From Nanobdellota archaeon (GTDB lineage: Archaea; Nanobdellota; Nanobdellia; Woesearchaeales; GW2011-AR9), in NCBI GenBank assembly GCA_030695605.1, contig JAUYQE010000013.1:1-12262 (forward strand): a DNA stretch of 12,262 bases. The letters run 5' to 3'. Of the stretch, positions 12,262 to 12,262 are shown piece by piece. Position 1 is the stretch's first letter. Each line of letters starts with the position of its first letter. Below the pieces are notes generated by a model, which saw only the letters and a list, made by a program, of their open reading frames with translations, did no database searches and was not told the DNA's origin. Made by a program: the position numbers and the translations under genes.

Positions 12262-12262
12262 A

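Overview
The window looks like a piece of an archaeal chromosome, most likely from a DPANN-type lineage such as Woesearchaeota or Pacearchaeota. I infer this from gene content and signals, not from a marker gene. First genes of transcription units have A/T-rich TATA boxes centred about 26-29 bp before the start codon and no Shine-Dalgarno (SD) site, which suggests leaderless mRNAs. Genes inside operons often carry GAGGTGA-type SD sites. Gene ends are followed by T-runs. There are also small surface proteins of archaeal type. I see no rRNA, tRNA or CRISPR array.

Layout, left to right. 18-74 (+): an 18-residue very basic peptide with a good SD. 212-1600 (+): cysteinyl-tRNA synthetase. 1601-1849: a spacer with two stacked hairpins plus a U-tract, then a palindrome-rich promoter. 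1850-2850 (+): an overlapping nucleotidyltransferase (with fused HTH)/HEPN pair of MntA-HepT toxin-antitoxin type, clearly more A/T-rich than its surroundings. 2888-2903: a bidirectional terminator hairpin. 2925-9775 (all -): a copper and thiol-redox region.

The copper region, read in transcription order, is: ArsR-family repressor (9467-9775), SAM methyltransferase (8820-9467), CopA Cu+ P-type ATPase (6587-8812), membrane-tethered winged-helix regulator (6097-6600), DUF2892-like protein (5866-6063), and a tiny Met/Gly-rich membrane protein (5600-5803). A new promoter then probably drives an HMA-(DsbD/SafE-like membrane domain)-cupredoxin fusion (4088-5473) and a CopZ-like chaperone (3841-4047). 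A further promoter drives a membrane-anchored DsbA-like oxidoreductase (2925-3737). The parts form a coherent copper path: cytosolic HMA chaperones feed CopA, a cupredoxin and Met-rich segments sit at or outside the membrane, and two regulators are present, one soluble and one facing outward. Cell-surface DsbA would handle thiols exposed to copper.

9892-11926 (-): three cell-surface proteins, namely a signal-peptide/C-terminal-anchor protein, a heavily sequon-decorated N-terminally anchored glycoprotein, and a small six-cysteine anchored protein. 12097-12262: nested hairpins lie over and beyond the 3' end of an IS200-like/REP-associated transposase gene that enters from the right edge on the minus strand.

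The parts most worth a second look are the membrane-tethered HTH sensor inside the copper operon, the Met-rich mini-protein, the HTH-fused MNT/HEPN pair with a non-canonical HEPN motif and dyad-rich promoter, the 18-residue basic peptide, and the transposase tail encoded by its own palindromes.
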